Below are positions 1 to 5,539 of a stretch of 6,482 nucleotides of DNA, one piece after another (position 1 is the stretch's first letter; each line of letters starts with the position of its first letter). This DNA comes from Candidatus Sulfotelmatobacter sp. (GTDB lineage: Bacteria > Acidobacteriota > Terriglobia > Terriglobales > SbA1): NCBI GenBank assembly GCA_030151135.1, contig JASLEQ010000126.1, positions 1-6,482 on the forward strand. Reading direction: 5' to 3'. A model generated the notes under the pieces. The model was not told where the DNA came from. It made no database searches and worked only from the letters and a program-made list of their open reading frames with translations. Made by a program: the position numbers and the translations under genes.

Positions 1-248
1 ACATCGCCGGACATTTTCTTCCACACAAACTGAAACGCGTCGGCAGCGAACCACATGTTCTCGCCACTGCCCGAGATTGTGTAGGTTTGTTTCGCAGCAT
101 CGAATTCCACCGAACCGGGATGCAGTACCGTACCGACATCATTGTGACCTTCGAACATCCCGAGCGGCTGAACCGTTTGCGCCCCGCACGAAAACGCCAC
201 TAGGCAAATGGAAACCATGACAGACCAGGACTGAACGGACTTAAGCAT
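1..248 (-). CDS. Exported DUF1349-like / Tol-type beta-propeller protein, N-terminal part (cut by the window edge)
   Basis: Reading leftwards from an ATG at 248-246 gives 82 full codons and then the window ends, so only the N-terminus is visible. Residues about 1-24 are a Sec-type signal: a basic start, a hydrophobic stretch, then A-F-S-C-G-A-Q. The Cys is not in a good lipobox. The mature part starts with GMFEGHNDVGTVLHPGSVEF and continues with a GSGENMWFAADAFQFVWKK segment. From memory, this matches the concanavalin-like (DUF1349-type) domain at the front of acidobacterial proteins often annotated as biopolymer transporter Tol, which usually carry WD40-like beta-propeller repeats further on; those would lie outside the window. 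GAGAGG lies six bases before the ATG and supports this start. The gene is divergent from the GH27 gene, so both may belong to periplasmic carbohydrate use, but that is inference. The biochemical function is unknown. Confidence 0.75.
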   Translation of the reverse strand, partial: MLKSVQSWSVMVSICLVAFSCGAQTVQPLGMFEGHNDVGTVLHPGSVEFDAAKQTYTISGSGENMWFAADAFQFVWKKMSGD

Positions 249-281
249 AGAAAGCCTCTCAAATTTTCGAACGCACTGATG

Positions 282-326
282 ATCACAGCGGGATTGTAAA
301 TCGTAGCGAGCCGGCTTCGCAGTGAT
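282..326. promoter_or_regulatory. Divergent promoter region with imperfect inverted repeat and a minus-strand TACAAT box
   Basis: The 121-base gap between the divergent genes contains ATCACAGCG at 282-290 and its near inverse CGCAGTGAT at 318-326, with one mismatch. Just inside the right arm, GCGAGCCGGCTTCGC (306-320) is itself a near palindrome with one extra T. On the minus strand TACAAT (293-298) matches the -10 consensus at five of six positions and would start a transcript about 40 bases before the 248 ATG. No convincing -35 box is seen. The arrangement would suit a repressor or activator acting on the divergent pair, but no regulator gene is in the window and the repeat could be chance. 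Confidence 0.3.
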
Positions 327-354
327 TGTTCGCCTACCAAACTTCACCCAGTTC

Positions 355-363
355 TGGTAAAAC
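355..363 (+). promoter_or_regulatory. Possible extended -10 box directly upstream of the GH27 start
   Basis: TGG followed by TAAAAC (358-363) has the form of an extended -10 element with four of six consensus matches. It ends six bases before the ATG at 370. No purine-rich Shine-Dalgarno sequence precedes that ATG. If used, this promoter would start the message at or next to the start codon and give a leaderless transcript. No -35 box is recognisable, so the call is weak. Confidence 0.25.
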
Positions 364-369
364 TCTGCC

Positions 370-1581
370 ATGAAACCGAGACCTCTGTCGCTCTCGCTCT
401 GTGTGATAGTGCTGCTTTCGTTTGGAGTATCGCTGACCGCCCAGGAAACTCGCTCAGTCTCCGCGGGACTGGCACCCACGCCGCCTATGGGATGGAACTC
501 CTGGAACAAGTTCGCCTGCAACGTCAGCGAAGACATGATCAAGAGCATGGCCGACGCCGTGGTGAAGTCGGGCATGAAAGATGCGGGATACGTCTACGTC
601 AACATCGACGATTGCTGGCAGGTTAGCCGCGACGAGAAAGCCAACATCGTCGTTGACCCGCAACGGTTCCCGCACGGTATGAAGGCGGTTGGCGATTACA
701 TCCACTCGCTCGGGCTGAAGTTTGGTGTTTACTCCGACGCGGGATCGAAGACGTGCGCGGGACGGCCAGGCGGCCTCGGCCACGAGTATCAGGACGCGAT
801 CTCCTATGCCTCGTGGGGTGTGGATTATCTGAAGTACGACTGGTGCAACACCACTACGCAGGATGCGAAGGCATCATACGCAAATATCCGTGCCGCGCTA
901 GATGCTTCCGGCCGGGCGATTGTCCTAAGCATCTGCGAGTGGGGCAAAGCGCAGCCGTGGCTCTGGGGCAAGGAAGTCGGCGGAAATCTCTGGCGCACCA
1001 CCGGCGACATTACCGACCGTTGGGGCGGGCAGCAGAAATGGCCCGATGGAAGCTGCTGCTCGAACGGAATGCTTGCCATTCTCGATCAGCAAGTCGGCCT
1101 GCAATCCTACGCCGGGCCGGGCCACTGGAATGATCCTGACATGCTCGAAGTTGGCAACGGAGGTATGACTGACACCGAGTACCGCTCGCACTTCAGCCTC
1201 TGGGCGCTGCTTGCCGCGCCGCTATTAGCGGGAAACGATCTGCGGGATATGCGTCCCGAAATTCATGACATTCTCACAAACAAGGAAGTCATTGCGATCG
1301 ATCAGGATGCAATGGGCCGGGAAGGCGAGCGCGTCGCCAAGAACGGTGATCTTGAGGTCTGGGCGAAGCAACTGAAAGACGGCAGCCGCGCCGTCATTCT
1401 CTTGAATCGCGGCGGATCAGAAGAAGAGATCACGGCGAACTGGGAAGACATCGGCTATCCGCGCAGCATCAGCGCTGCGGTTCGGGATCTCTGGCAGCAT
1501 AGGGATCTTGGGAAGATGAATACGAAATTCTCAGCCCGCGTCGCTGCCCACGGCGTGGTGATGGTCACTGTGAAACCGTAG
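370..1581 (+). CDS. Secreted alpha-galactosidase, glycoside hydrolase family 27
   Basis: The product hydrolyses terminal alpha-1,6-type galactosyl groups (for example in raffinose-type sugars, galactomannan or galactolipids) by the retaining GH27 mechanism. Residues 1-25 form a Sec signal ending LTAQ, so it should act in the periplasm or outside the cell. The (beta/alpha)8 domain starts at PPMGWNSWN (38-46). NIDDCW (78-83) provides the paired aspartates D80/D81 that hold the galactose. YLKYDWCN contains the nucleophile D157, and LWRTTGDI contains the acid/base D213, by comparison with D170 and D231 of human GLA. CEW at 189-191 has the Glu typical of alpha-galactosidases rather than the Ser of N-acetylgalactosaminidases. 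GHWNDPDML (251-259) and LLAGNDLRDM are further family signatures. A short C-terminal beta-sandwich ends HGVVMVTV. At 403 residues it is full length with no added carbohydrate-binding module. The natural substrate cannot be read from the sequence. Confidence 0.95.
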   Translation: MKPRPLSLSLCVIVLLSFGVSLTAQETRSVSAGLAPTPPMGWNSWNKFACNVSEDMIKSMADAVVKSGMKDAGYVYVNIDDCWQVSRDEKANIVVDPQRFPHGMKAVGDYIHSLGLKFGVYSDAGSKTCAGRPGGLGHEYQDAISYASWGVDYLKYDWCNTTTQDAKASYANIRAALDASGRAIVLSICEWGKAQPWLWGKEVGGNLWRTTGDITDRWGGQQKWPDGSCCSNGMLAILDQQVGLQSYAGPGHWNDPDMLEVGNGGMTDTEYRSHFSLWALLAAPLLAGNDLRDMRPEIHDILTNKEVIAIDQDAMGREGERVAKNGDLEVWAKQLKDGSRAVILLNRGGSEEEITANWEDIGYPRSISAAVRDLWQHRDLGKMNTKFSARVAAHGVVMVTVKP

Positions 1582-1592
1582 AACATACGCAA

Positions 1593-1620
1593 GGGAGGCG
1601 GCAGTATGCCGTCGCCTCCC
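1593..1620. terminator. GC-rich hairpin between convergent genes, probable shared terminator
   Basis: GGGAGGCG (1593-1600) pairs perfectly with CGCCTCCC (1613-1620). A further inner pairing, GCA with TGC, is possible. It lies 12 bases after the GH27 stop and 15 bases beyond the stop of the minus-strand DinB gene, where a bidirectional terminator is expected. Neither side has a true T-run, so intrinsic termination would be weak or need Rho; it may also stabilise the mRNA 3' ends. Confidence 0.55.
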
Positions 1621-1634
1621 ACTCCACTCGATTC

Positions 1635-2279
1635 CTATTCCTTGGGGAAGTTCGGATCCGCCTTGACCTCCTCAATCTGAGCAGTGTGACGGGCGCTGTG
1701 CGCTGAAAGCAACAGAAGCCACTGATAGCCGTCCAGCGTTCCGAACACGGGGTGGTCGAAGAAGTGATCGCGTAGGTCATCATTCGTCGTGCGGATGTAT
1801 TCCATATTCGTTTTACGCGCATCTTCAAAAGTATTGGTCAATTCCGCCTCTGTAGCCCATCGACCAGTCGGCTTCAAGATTTCCGGAGCCTGCGCCTTAT
1901 GGCTGCGATCGGGCATACGCTGCAGAATCAATTGGTCTTTCTCCTTCACCTGTTCTCGCTTCTCAGGCGCCGCGGGCGATTGTAAGACCTTGTTTTGAAT
2001 GAGACCCATGATGGTTGTTTCGGCGACCGTAATATGCTCCGCAACTTCTGCCACGGACCAGCGATCAGGACCTCGCTTGAACGTCCACTGCTTCTGAGAA
2101 AGTCCGGAAATTGATTTGAGAAAGTTGTCGCGGGTCGTCTCAAATTGCTTGAGTGCGAATTCCCGCTCGTCGGAAGTCAGCGTTGTGGAAGTGGCGGGAG
2201 CCGTCTGCGCAGGGGACGAAACTAGTGCCGCGCATAAGACCAACACGGCGACAGTTGGACCACAAGTCTTCAAACGCAT
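1635..2279 (-). CDS. Exported DinB-fold putative metal-dependent protein
   Basis: The 214-residue product has a Sec signal at residues 1 to about 27 (hydrophobic core VAVLVLCAALV, then SSPAQTAPA) and then a four-helix DinB/YfiT-like domain from about 36 to 206. The family's metal site is intact: H82 in VAEHITVAE, and H194 and H198 in LSAHSARHTAQIEEVK. The motif RWSVAEVAEHI is also typical. DinB-fold enzymes are often thiol-dependent S-transferases (bacillithiol, mycothiol) or hydrolases, but many are uncharacterised and most are cytoplasmic, so an export signal is notable. The substrate is unknown. A strong GGAGG (2286-2290) sits six bases before the ATG and fixes the start. The small gene 55 bases upstream on the same strand may share its transcript. 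A hairpin just beyond the stop separates it from the convergent GH27 gene. Confidence 0.85.
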   Translation of the reverse strand: MRLKTCGPTVAVLVLCAALVSSPAQTAPATSTTLTSDEREFALKQFETTRDNFLKSISGLSQKQWTFKRGPDRWSVAEVAEHITVAETTIMGLIQNKVLQSPAAPEKREQVKEKDQLILQRMPDRSHKAQAPEILKPTGRWATEAELTNTFEDARKTNMEYIRTTNDDLRDHFFDHPVFGTLDGYQWLLLLSAHSARHTAQIEEVKADPNFPKE

Positions 2280-2334
2280 GGAATTCCTCCTACGATTGAA
2301 CCTGAGATGCTCGAGCGACCGCCGGGATGCGAAA

Positions 2335-2592
2335 TTATGCGCGAGCCTTCTTCAACTCTTCCATTACGCTCTGAATCAACTCCTTCGCGTCGGTCAGATT
2401 CTTCATAACGATCTGGATATCAAGCACCGGCTTGCCCGGCCACCGCTGGCTTTGGCAATAAACGCCGTGCTGCCCAACCAGCGCCATCGCGTCCGTGATG
2501 GTGTCCATGGTGACGGCCAGTCGGCCCCGCGGAACACCCATCATCGTTTCGTAATGCTCCAACTCTTCTTGCTTTTCGTCGAAAACCGGCAT
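2335..2592 (-). CDS. Small unrecognised protein, 85 residues
   Basis: I do not recognise this family. Starting at the ATG at 2592 the product begins MPVFDEKQEELEHYE and ends in a charged helix, LIQSVMEELKKARA. The middle reads VTMDTITDAMALVGQHGVYC, then SQRWPGKPVLDIQIVMKNL, suggesting a compact alpha/beta fold. There is no signal peptide or membrane segment, so it should be cytoplasmic. It has one Cys, about residue 46, and no obvious catalytic motif. An in-frame ATG at 2625 would add eleven residues, MLRRNARYNRT, but has no ribosome site. I prefer 2592 because a TACAAT box ends six bases before it, although no Shine-Dalgarno is present there either. Third-codon GC looks like that of the neighbours, which supports a real gene. 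The exported DinB gene lies 55 bases downstream in the same direction, so the pair may be co-transcribed. The function is unknown. Confidence 0.65.
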   Translation of the reverse strand: MPVFDEKQEELEHYETMMGVPRGRLAVTMDTITDAMALVGQHGVYCQSQRWPGKPVLDIQIVMKNLTDAKELIQSVMEELKKARA

Positions 2593-2598
2593 GGTTCG

Positions 2599-2604
2599 AT
2601 TGTA
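2599..2604 (-). promoter_or_regulatory. TACAAT -10-like box six bases before the small gene
   Basis: TACAAT on the minus strand matches the bacterial -10 consensus at five of six positions and is separated from the ATG at 2592 by six bases, the spacing expected for a leaderless transcript. The hexamer 17 bases further upstream is TTATGC, a poor -35. If functional, it argues against the upstream ATG at 2625, which would lie ahead of the transcript start. Confidence 0.4.
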
Positions 2605-2686
2605 ACGTGCGTTGCGCCGGAGCATAATGAATGGCTGACAAAATCCAATTTCAAACGTCCAAACAGTTTACATTCCAGCTATTCAA

Positions 2687-2692
2687 AAGGAG
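2687..2692 (+). promoter_or_regulatory. Ribosome-binding site that fixes the DUF2911 lipoprotein start
   Basis: AAGGAG lies five bases before the ATG at 2698. The reading frame stays open upstream for almost 200 more codons, antisense to two other genes, so this site together with the signal peptide directly after the ATG decides the true start. TACATT at 2669-2674 is a possible -10 box, without a convincing -35. Confidence 0.8.
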
Positions 2693-2697
2693 AGACA

Positions 2698-3222
2698 ATG
2701 CAGAAACGAATTGCCTTGCTTACTGGCTTGATTTTTACTTTCACCGTCGTCGCTGCCTGTCAGGGAGGTAAACCCAGCCCTGCGGCTTCGGCGTCGTGCG
2801 ATCTCGGAGGCGGTAAGACCATCAAGACTGACTATTCCAGCCCGCGCATGAAGGGTCGCAAAATCTTTGGCGGACTTGTGCCCTATGGCGAAGTCTGGCG
2901 CACCGGCGCTAACGAGGCGACTACTTTTGTGACGAGCAGCAATATCATGGTTGGCGGCAAGGCCGTCCCGGCGGGCAGTTACACGATCTTCACGGTCCCG
3001 AATGCTGACAAGTGGACTCTGATCATCAATAAGAAGACGGGCGAGTGGGGTATTCCATACAAGTACGAGAGCGATGAACTCGCGCGCGTGGACATGAAGG
3101 TCTCGAAAGCGCCCACGCCGATCGAAAACTTCACGATCTCCTATGACAAATCCGGTGACGGATGCACGATGAACATCGCATGGGAAGGTACCCGCGCCTC
3201 GGTCGACATCAAGGCACAGTAG
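2698..3222 (+). CDS. DUF2911 family lipoprotein
   Basis: The 174-residue product begins with a lipoprotein signal: MQKR, a hydrophobic stretch, then VAAC with the lipidated Cys at 21. Gln at the next position predicts transport to the outer membrane. After a short Pro/Ala linker the DUF2911 domain fills residues about 40-171. The recognisable family pattern includes YSSPRMKGRKIFGGLVPYGE (46-65), WRTGANEATTF (67-77), VPAGSYTIFTVPN (90-102), WTLIINKKTGEWGIPY (106-121) and the closing IAWEGTRASVDI. This family is common in Bacteroidota and Acidobacteriota, and no biochemical function is established that I know of. Two cysteines, C34 and C156, could form a disulfide in the periplasm. The gene seems to be transcribed alone: neighbours on both sides lie on the opposite strand, and a terminator follows. 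Confidence 0.9.
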   Translation: MQKRIALLTGLIFTFTVVAACQGGKPSPAASASCDLGGGKTIKTDYSSPRMKGRKIFGGLVPYGEVWRTGANEATTFVTSSNIMVGGKAVPAGSYTIFTVPNADKWTLIINKKTGEWGIPYKYESDELARVDMKVSKAPTPIENFTISYDKSGDGCTMNIAWEGTRASVDIKAQ

Positions 3223-3249
3223 ACGACATCATTTGTTTTGCAATCTCCA

Positions 3250-3295
3250 CGCTCTAGGTTGAGCCCTGAAACGGCTGGCCTAGAGCGTTCGTTTG
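3250..3295 (+). terminator. Intrinsic terminator after the DUF2911 gene, overlapping the end of the convergent permease gene
   Basis: CGCTCTAGG (3250-3258) pairs perfectly with CCTAGAGCG (3279-3287). Inside, AGCC (3262-3265) can pair with GGCT (3273-3276), and the right arm is followed by TTCGTTTG. The hairpin starts 28 bases after the plus-strand stop. The right arm contains the permease's TAG stop codon (3280-3282 on the minus strand), so the same bases serve both genes. The minus-strand exit lacks a T-run, so it is most likely a plus-strand terminator. Confidence 0.7.
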
Positions 3296-4392
3296 AAAAG
3301 GGGAACGGCGATCGCGAACGTCACCATCGTGAAAATCGTCAGGTAAAGCATGTCCCCCCACACCGCTGAGAGAGCAGTTTCCTTCAGAAGCAGGCATTTG
3401 AATCCATCCACGGCGTAGGTGAAGGGATCGCCCTTTGCAATCACGCGCAGCCACGGCGGAAATGCCTGGATCGGATACACCGACCCGCTAGGGAAAAACA
3501 GCAGCGTGTTGAGAATGCCGAACATGGCTCGCGGCACCAGAGGGTCTTCGATGCGCACCATCAGCAGGAACATCATCGTGTTGAAAGCGAGCGAGGTCAG
3601 CACGATCATGATCAACAGCCCAAACAGGGCAGTTGGATTGAAAAGGGTTCCCACTCCGGCCATCAAGGAGCCGATGCCGACTATGATCACGCCCGTCATC
3701 ACTGCTTTAATCGCGCCGGCCAGATTCAGGCCCAGTACCAGCTCAAGTTTAGTAATTGGCGTGACCAAGTATCCTTCGTGCACGCCGCGCGCTTTGTCGT
3801 CGATGTAAAGCATCCCGCCGCCGATCATCACAGAAACAAACATGGCCAGCACCAGCGATCCGGGCAGCAGATACTTCATGTACTCGATATAGGGATAGAG
3901 TTCAACGATGCTCAGAGCTGTCTGTTGCAAGATTCGCGGCGACGCCGCCGGTTGATTCAGCGCTGTTGTAAGGTCGCTCAACTCGCTCTCAACGGCCGAG
4001 CTCATGAAGTTATCGCTGTTGTCGACGACCACCACGATCTGCGGATGGTTCTGTTCATAAACGCGCCGGGAATACTGTGGCGGAATGATGACCGCCCCCT
4101 GCAGTTTTCCGTTTCTTACGTCTTCCGTGGCCTGTTTGTCGTTATCGTAGGGAATCGCGACAAACGTGCGAATATTCGCGCGAACTGAATCGAAGGCTTC
4201 GCGGATCTTCAGCGCTTGCGGCCCGCCGTCCTGATCGACAATTGCAATTTTCGCGTCCCGGATCTTCCCGCCAAATGCGTTGCCCAGGATGATTAGTTGC
4301 ACAAGGGGGAAAATCATCGAAGCGAGCATAAGCGCCGGCGAGCGGAAGAATTTCCGCATCTCGCGCTCTACAATGGCCATCATCCGGTTCAT
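3280..4392 (-). CDS. ABC-2 type transporter permease
   Basis: This is the inner-membrane subunit of the exporter encoded with the ATPase and fusion protein upstream. The 370-residue length and topology match the YbhS/YbhR/DrrB-like ABC-2 permeases. An N-terminal amphipathic helix (MMAIVEREMRKFFRSP) precedes the first membrane segment, about 20-40. A large extracytoplasmic domain follows, about 41-172, with the IAIVDQDGG strand at its start. Five more segments lie near 173-197, 224-246, 254-278, 285-308 and 346-366. The conserved ABC-2 stretch is around 287-330 (FPSGSVYPIQAFPPWL, then DPFTYAVDGFK). The start is well fixed: an in-frame TAG lies two codons upstream, and CAGGA sits a few bases before the ATG. 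The 76-base gap after the ATPase gene is longer than the other junction of the operon. The exported substrate cannot be told; drugs, toxic compounds or lipids are all possible. Confidence 0.93.
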   Translation of the reverse strand: MNRMMAIVEREMRKFFRSPALMLASMIFPLVQLIILGNAFGGKIRDAKIAIVDQDGGPQALKIREAFDSVRANIRTFVAIPYDNDKQATEDVRNGKLQGAVIIPPQYSRRVYEQNHPQIVVVVDNSDNFMSSAVESELSDLTTALNQPAASPRILQQTALSIVELYPYIEYMKYLLPGSLVLAMFVSVMIGGGMLYIDDKARGVHEGYLVTPITKLELVLGLNLAGAIKAVMTGVIIVGIGSLMAGVGTLFNPTALFGLLIMIVLTSLAFNTMMFLLMVRIEDPLVPRAMFGILNTLLFFPSGSVYPIQAFPPWLRVIAKGDPFTYAVDGFKCLLLKETALSAVWGDMLYLTIFTMVTFAIAVPLFKRTL

Positions 4393-4468
4393 AAGCTAGT
4401 CCTGCGTACCGAGTTTGCTGGTATCAGTGTGCTTCGGTTGCCTCTCAGGACCCACGACTCACAACTGA

Positions 4469-5539
4469 TCATGGCTGTAGTCCCGGCCGTTGCGGCATCA
4501 CGAAGGCGTAAGATTTCTGAAGTTCGTCGCGCAATTGCCGTCCTGTGTAATGCACGAATACATCGTCTAATGTTGTGTTCTGTACGCTGAGCGTCTTCAC
4601 CTGCACGCCGTTCTGCACGGCCATTTCCACCAAACCCGTCGTTGTCCGCGACCCATTGCTGGTGAGGACTCGGTACATCCCCGCGCCCTCATGCTGCACC
4701 GATGTGACCTCCTCCAGCGTGTGGAGCTTTTGCTCCCAGTCCGCCGGGGCATTGTCGAACTGCGCTTCAATCACGTTTGAGCCGGGCACGCTGGCCTTCA
4801 ATGCAGTAGGTGTATCCAGTGCGACAAGTTTTCCATGATCGACGATCGCGATCCGGTCGCACAGCCGGTCCGCTTCATCCATGTAGTGAGTGGTGATCAG
4901 GATCGTGAGTTGCCGGTGCTCCTTGATATTCCCGAGCATCTCCCAGACGGCTACGCGCGAAACGGGATCGAGGCCGGTAGTCGGCTCGTCGAGAAAGAAA
5001 ATCTTAGGATGATGGACTAGGCCGCGGGCGATCTCCAGTCGCCGGCGCATGCCACCGGAAAGCGTCTTGGTTGCGGCGTTCCGCCACTTCGTCAGGTCCA
5101 CCAGCTCAAGGAGTTCATCGATCGACGTCTTCCGTTCCTTTGCCGGAACGTCATAGAGCTTGGCGTAGATGTTCATGTTTTCCTCAACCGTCAGGTCGAG
5201 GTCGCTGGTGAGTGCCTGCGGGATCACGCCGATGGTTCGCCGAGCCGCATTCGGCTCCTTCGCCACGTCGTGAGCGGCAATGCGAGCGTGGCCCGATGTG
5301 ATGGGGATGAGGGTCGTCATCATGCGGATCAGCGTCGACTTGCCCGCGCCATTTGGTCCTAGCAGGCCGAAAATCTCCCCCTCTTTCACAGCGAACGAGA
5401 TATCATCAACCGCCGTAAACTCGCCGTACTTCTTGACGATGTGATCCACTTCGATTGCGGACGGCGCCTTCGGATCGTAGACAGGCCTCTCGAGCATATG
5501 CGCGTTGCCGTTCGTCTTTGGAGTGGCCTGGTCCGTCAT
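4469..5539 (-). CDS. ABC transporter ATP-binding protein, DrrA/YbhF-like
   Basis: This cytoplasmic ATPase powers the adjacent ABC-2 permease. All nucleotide-binding motifs are intact: Walker A GPNGAGKST (61-69), Q-loop Q108 in VIPQA, signature LSGGM (160-164), Walker B IFFLDEP with D184/E185, D-loop GLD (189-191) and switch H218 in ITTHYMDEAD. One ABC domain covers about 29-245, followed by a DrrA-type C-terminal region (about 250-335) ending in TLDDVFVHYTGRQLRD, characteristic of drug and polyketide exporters. It differs from YbhF, which carries two fused ABC domains. The protein also has an N-terminal extension of about 28 residues rich in polar residues, and a 16-residue tail. The start is supported by GGAG five bases before the ATG and by an ATGA overlap with the fusion-protein stop, a sign of translational coupling. 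The transported compound is unknown. Confidence 0.95.
   Translation of the reverse strand: MTDQATPKTNGNAHMLERPVYDPKAPSAIEVDHIVKKYGEFTAVDDISFAVKEGEIFGLLGPNGAGKSTLIRMMTTLIPITSGHARIAAHDVAKEPNAARRTIGVIPQALTSDLDLTVEENMNIYAKLYDVPAKERKTSIDELLELVDLTKWRNAATKTLSGGMRRRLEIARGLVHHPKIFFLDEPTTGLDPVSRVAVWEMLGNIKEHRQLTILITTHYMDEADRLCDRIAIVDHGKLVALDTPTALKASVPGSNVIEAQFDNAPADWEQKLHTLEEVTSVQHEGAGMYRVLTSNGSRTTTGLVEMAVQNGVQVKTLSVQNTTLDDVFVHYTGRQLRDELQKSYAFVMPQRPGLQP

Noticed and set aside
753..1133. Plus-strand open frame of 126 codons inside the GH27 gene
   Set aside because: It overlaps the catalytic region of a clear alpha-galactosidase in another frame, and its Arg-rich product resembles no protein family.
1593..1620. 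Hairpin as a repeat element or small RNA
   Set aside because: It occurs once, lies between two convergent stop codons and has no promoter of its own; a terminator explains it better.
2661..2669. AAACAGTTT palindrome upstream of the DUF2911 gene as an operator
   Set aside because: Nine bases in an AT-rich promoter region are easily found by chance, and there is no second copy nearby.
2116..2697. Upstream in-frame extension of the DUF2911 reading frame to 2116
   Set aside because: It runs antisense to the DinB and small-protein genes. The AAGGAG site and a lipoprotein signal peptide directly after the ATG at 2698 show the real start.
3419..4188. Two plus-strand open frames (3419-3808, 3778-4188) antisense to the permease
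   Set aside because: No ribosome sites, no domains, and the minus strand carries a full ABC-2 permease with good membrane segments.
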